Below, in pieces: positions 5,232 to 8,027 of a stretch of 8,027 nucleotides of DNA. This DNA comes from an uncultured Paraglaciecola sp. GTDB taxonomy: Bacteria; Pseudomonadota; Gammaproteobacteria; Enterobacterales; Alteromonadaceae. The notes below the pieces were generated by a model. That model was not told where the DNA came from and did no database searches. It saw only the letters and a program-made list of their open reading frames with translations. Made by a program: the position numbers and the translations under genes. Each line of letters opens with the position of its first letter. Within the stretch, counting starts at the first letter, position 1. The stretch is from contig CAJQKX010000147.1 of NCBI GenBank assembly GCA_905479025.1, positions 1 to 8,027 on the forward strand, in the 5' to 3' direction.

Positions 5232-7001
5232 ATGCCCCTTATTTTGAAAACTTTGTTTTTTGTCTTTTTATTTATTAGTTATTCACAACGTGTTTTAGCG
5301 GACAATATCGACGATTTTATTCAAAGTATCCAAGTGGCGACTTATGACTGTCCCGATGATAAATTTATGCGACAAGTCAATGAATACTTAAGGTCGCGAA
5401 GTGTTTTACAGGAACAGCTTATCAAGTTTACAGTGCACAAATCGCATTGGTTGATCTGTGTTGGTAAGAATGATGAAGCGCAAATTATACTTGAAAACCT
5501 GCTGTCAGATCCTCTGATGGACAAAAACTCTCAGAGCTATGCCAATGTGCATTACCAATTAGGCTTTATTTTTGATGTGCAAGAAAAGCCAGAAAAATGT
5601 GACTTTTATCGCAAGTCTGAGCAACTGGCTAAGAATAAATTTAATGATATTTATTTAAGCTCTCAGTTAGGAATTATCAATGTTTGTGAGAATGTTGATA
5701 ATGTTGGCGTCAAACTTGGGCGTTTATTTTTATTACTCAAATCCAACTTATTGAAGGATGATCAGAAGGCGCTGGCGCATATTCATAATAATATTGGCTT
5801 ATTATATAGTTCTATTGGTCAACGGTCACTTGCTGCAGATGCGTATCAAAAATCTTACCAGATTGGTTTAAATGTATATGATGAGAAGCATCAACTTAAT
5901 ACCTTAATCAGTATTATTACCGCTCATTCTGGCGGTGGTGATTATGAGAAAGCAAAATTGATGATTGATGAGTTAGGTAAGCGTAACTTGACAGTTAACA
6001 CACCCTTGAGTAATAGCTTGTTTCATTTTGCCCAAAGTCGCCAAGCATATCGTACAAACGATTATGAGTCTTTACGTAAGAGTTTGCGGAGTTGGGATGT
6101 ATTCCTAAAGCAAACGTCTAACCAGACTATGCAGATTTTATATGAATTGTATGTTGCTTCGCTGTGTTTATATGATGAAGACAAAGCATGTGTTAATGAC
6201 TTTTTACAAAAACAAAATGCTTCAACTTCAGCTATGCCTGCTAGGTTGTCTAAACATCTTTATTATATTGCTTTTTTAGTGAAAGCTAACTTGTTTTTGG
6301 GAAATATTGAAGCGGCGCAAATTAGTTTTGACAACTACTCTTCCATCTCGTTAGAGAAGATAAAAAAACAACAGGCATCAGCCCGTGTTCTGGGGGTGGC
6401 CAATTTTAACAATGAGATTATGGGCTTAGAAACCAGTTCAGCCAACGCTAAAGAGCAGCGTTTACAAGTCATTTTATTAGCATGTATCATCATTTTAGGT
6501 TTAATAGTTCTGGGATATCTATTTTGGGTCAGAGGTTATCTTCGCAAGTTAGCCTCTGACCCTATTACAGGGCTGTCTAATGAACCCTCGGTATTAGCAA
6601 TAATTAAAAAGGTAAAAGTACCCAAAGATACCAAGGTTAACTTACTGGCATTATTCGATGTTAATAACTTTACTTCCGTTAATGTTAAATATGGTCACAA
6701 GGCGGGTGAACTAGCTCTGAAACAAGTCGCTGATTGTCTAAAGCAGGTAACCAGAGAAAAAGATATCGTTGGGCGTGTTGGTGCCGATCAATTTATAGTT
6801 TGTTTGGTGAATATTGAAGAGTTGGTAGCCAATGAACTATTATCAAGATTTCAAAGAGCTCTAGACGATTTAAGGTTAAGGGTAAACAGTGAAAAAACGG
6901 TTGAAATTCACTCTAGTATGCATGTATACCGTTCAGCTAACAGTCTATCTGATGTCGATGATGTTTTAGCTGAAATTCGGAGTGTTTTGCGTAAAGCATG
7001 A
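5232..7001 (+). CDS. TPR-containing membrane protein with degenerate GGDEF domain
   Basis: This is a 589-residue protein. Residues 1-23 form a signal peptide (MPLILKTLFFVFLFISYSQR, then VLA before DN). Helical repeats follow, with TPR-like units at about 104-136, 180-219 (HNNIGLLYSSIGQRSLAADA) and 221-249. A single membrane helix spans about 411-433, and a cytoplasmic GGDEF domain about 443-589. GGDEF domains make c-di-GMP. Here the start motif is DPITGLSNE rather than D.LTGL.NR. The metal-binding D476 and guanine-contact N484 remain, but the usual GD is GE (492-493) and the signature is GADQF (517-521), losing the fourth-position Glu. R508-E-K-D511 sits exactly five residues before it, the RxxD inhibitory-site pattern. 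It is therefore probably an inactive cyclase or a c-di-GMP receptor that senses something through the periplasmic repeats. No good ribosome site precedes ATG 5232, but no upstream in-frame ATG exists before TAG at 5172. The DUF2919 gene follows 43 bases later. Confidence 0.85.
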   Translation: MPLILKTLFFVFLFISYSQRVLADNIDDFIQSIQVATYDCPDDKFMRQVNEYLRSRSVLQEQLIKFTVHKSHWLICVGKNDEAQIILENLLSDPLMDKNSQSYANVHYQLGFIFDVQEKPEKCDFYRKSEQLAKNKFNDIYLSSQLGIINVCENVDNVGVKLGRLFLLLKSNLLKDDQKALAHIHNNIGLLYSSIGQRSLAADAYQKSYQIGLNVYDEKHQLNTLISIITAHSGGGDYEKAKLMIDELGKRNLTVNTPLSNSLFHFAQSRQAYRTNDYESLRKSLRSWDVFLKQTSNQTMQILYELYVASLCLYDEDKACVNDFLQKQNASTSAMPARLSKHLYYIAFLVKANLFLGNIEAAQISFDNYSSISLEKIKKQQASARVLGVANFNNEIMGLETSSANAKEQRLQVILLACIIILGLIVLGYLFWVRGYLRKLASDPITGLSNEPSVLAIIKKVKVPKDTKVNLLALFDVNNFTSVNVKYGHKAGELALKQVADCLKQVTREKDIVGRVGADQFIVCLVNIEELVANELLSRFQRALDDLRLRVNSEKTVEIHSSMHVYRSANSLSDVDDVLAEIRSVLRKA

Positions 7002-7048
7002 TAAATTTTATTTCTGCCATCAATGAGTTTATAAACCTCTCACAATGA
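6998..7048 (+). other. 16-codon bridging ORF with overlapping stop/start at both ends
   Basis: ATG 6998 overlaps the stop of the TPR/GGDEF gene as ATGA. The frame encodes MINFISAINEFINLSQ and stops at TGA 7046-7048, which overlaps ATG 7045 of the DUF2919 gene, again as ATGA. The DUF2919 gene has no visible ribosome site, so ribosomes could reach it by stop-and-restart through this short frame. It may serve only to couple translation, or may be chance. Confidence 0.3.
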
Positions 7049-7545
7049 AACTGTTACTTCCTCTTAAATATTACGATGATGCTGGAAGAGTAAAGCCTGC
7101 TGTAGCTTTATATGTGTGTATCGCATTTTTATCCAGAAGTTTGATGATATTAATTGGCTCGGTTTCAGTGAGAGAAAATAGTGACCAAATGTTGGCACTA
7201 TTTTACCCTGAAAAACAATACCTTTATATTAGCCTCGCCATTGCCTTTCCCGCTTTTCTGGCGTTGCTTCTTTTGGGATTTAGAGAAGAAATTTGGAAAG
7301 CAGATAGGTGTTGGATATTTTCTTGTATCAAACCATTATTAATTTTTTCTGTATTAGCTGATTTAGGCTTACATATTATGTTGGCGAAAATAGGGTATTG
7401 GCAATTCTCATGGTTAATTGCTTTTACATTGTTTCTTGATTTACTAACTTTGTATTTTTTGGTTAAAGATAAACACACTCAAATGATGTTAATGGATTGG
7501 AAAAAACCTTCTCATATAGGGCCAAAAGCCAAACCATTACCATAA
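7045..7545 (+). CDS. DUF2919-family inner-membrane protein
   Basis: This is a 166-residue protein with four predicted membrane helices at about 20-40, 58-79, 90-112 and 118-140, and a basic, proline-rich tail (KKPSHIGPKAKPLP) likely in the cytoplasm. The pattern YYDDAGRVKPAV (9-20), FLSRSLMILIGS (28-39), ALFYPEKQYLYISLAIAFPA (51-70) and LGFREEIW (77-84) is what I recall for DUF2919, the family that includes E. coli YfeZ; no function is established. The start has no Shine-Dalgarno sequence, and translation may depend on coupling from the preceding gene through the short frame at 6998-7048. It is probably cotranscribed with the TPR/GGDEF gene, although the families have no known link. It converges with the minus-strand pseudogene at 7581, and no clear terminator lies in the 35 bases between them. 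Confidence 0.78.
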   Translation: MKLLLPLKYYDDAGRVKPAVALYVCIAFLSRSLMILIGSVSVRENSDQMLALFYPEKQYLYISLAIAFPAFLALLLLGFREEIWKADRCWIFSCIKPLLIFSVLADLGLHIMLAKIGYWQFSWLIAFTLFLDLLTLYFLVKDKHTQMMLMDWKKPSHIGPKAKPLP

Positions 7546-7580
7546 AATATCAGGGCTTAGCGCTTAATGCAGATTGTTGG

Positions 7581-7976
7581 CTAGTGCTTGTTCGAAATAA
7601 CTTTGACACTGATTTTGCTATCATTGACTAAACGTTGGTAACAAATACCAGCAAATGCATAAGTGTTGCCTGCATAATTCAATACTACATAAGGTGCACT
7701 AGGGTCGGAATCATCATAAGCCCAGTTGCCACCTACTTTATTGCGAAAAATCTCACCTATGTAAGCACCATATATATTACAAATGGTAAACACAGCGCTT
7801 TCTTCTAATGCCTGATCTTTATATCGGCCTAACCAGCTTAAAATAACATCATCCACCAGATCAATGCTTTGCTCAGAGCCATCCAAGGTAAGATTGAACT
7901 ATTCTTTGGTGGTGGTTACCGCGTTCTGTGAGCTGTCTATCATTAAATCTGTCAGTTCTGCTGATGTCATTTGCAT
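7581..7976 (-). pseudogene. Small protein of unknown function, interrupted by an in-frame amber codon
   Basis: Reading the minus strand from ATG 7976-7974 gives MQMTSAELTDLMIDSSQNAV, then TTTKE, then TAG at 7901-7899 (codon 26). The same frame continues with FNLTLDGSEQSIDLVDDVIL to a TAG stop at 7581, 131 codons in all. The start has a strong ribosome site, GGGAGA (7988-7983), six bases upstream. By contrast, the long open part after the amber has only a TTG (7886) with no ribosome site, so the original gene clearly began at 7976. A single C-to-T change of CAG would explain the stop. The body is soluble, with GAYIGE (codons 70-75) and GGNW (82-85), then a strand-rich C-terminus (YVVLNYAGNTYAFAGICYQR). 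I do not recognise the family with confidence; a DUF3806-like fold is a guess. It is convergent with the DUF2919 gene. Confidence 0.7.
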
Positions 7977-8027
7977 ATACTGTCTCCCATAGCCTTTGAG
8001 GGATCAATTGTGTTGCTTATTAAGTGA

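Noticed and set aside
5232..7001. Active diguanylate cyclase
   Set aside because: The signature is GADQF, with the fourth-position Glu replaced, and neighbouring motifs are also altered, so activity should not be assumed.
7224..7478. Minus-strand frame opposite the DUF2919 gene
   Set aside because: It is antisense to a four-helix membrane protein gene and has no ribosome site or recognisable product.

Overview
The window is AT-rich and densely coding. Its gene content (NhaC-family antiporter, lipoprotein-type gamma-glutamyltransferase, a TPR/GGDEF membrane protein with an N-terminal signal sequence, a DUF2919 membrane protein, an acyl-CoA synthetase) suggests a marine gammaproteobacterium of the Alteromonadales, something like Paraglaciecola, Glaciecola or Alteromonas. 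That placement rests on family resemblance only. I see no phage, transposon, CRISPR, tRNA or rRNA signal. The window looks like chromosomal backbone in which at least two genes, and perhaps a third, have decayed.

Layout. 1-299 (minus) is the N-terminal 99 codons of an acyl-CoA synthetase that runs off the left edge. A 317-bp divergent spacer (300-616) follows, holding a perfect 8-bp-arm palindrome near a TTGACA box and a TAACG pentanucleotide repeat. 617-1153 (plus) encodes a DUF6817-type protein with HD-like histidines. 1216-1517 is a broken Lrp/AsnC regulator: the DNA-binding half is missing and the ligand-binding half is frameshifted in a T7 run. 1598-2971 and 2986-4725 form a tight operon, an NhaC-family permease followed by a full-length gamma-glutamyltransferase with a lipobox. 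4726-5231 is a 506-bp gap with a short ORF that has a strong ribosome-binding site, a possible terminator, a G-rich tract and an inverted repeat. 5232-7001 encodes signal peptide, periplasmic TPR region, one membrane helix and a degenerate GGDEF domain. 7045-7545 encodes a four-helix DUF2919 membrane protein, linked to the gene before it by a 16-codon bridging ORF. 7581-7976 (minus) is a small gene of unknown function interrupted by an in-frame amber codon.

How the parts may work together. The transporter and the gamma-glutamyltransferase probably act on the same nutrients: the enzyme releases glutamate and a remaining peptide or amino acid from gamma-glutamyl compounds in the periplasm, and the permease (some NhaC-family members carry amino or organic acids rather than acting as simple antiporters) could move a product. 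Lrp/AsnC proteins often sense amino acids and control adjacent transport genes, so the remnant just upstream may be the former local regulator of this pair. The GGDEF protein keeps the RxxD inhibitory-site signature but has GADQF in place of GGDEF, so it reads more as a c-di-GMP receptor or a dead cyclase than as an active synthase. No clearly new multi-gene system is evident. The most interesting signals are the gene decay and the retained I-site on a degenerate GGDEF.
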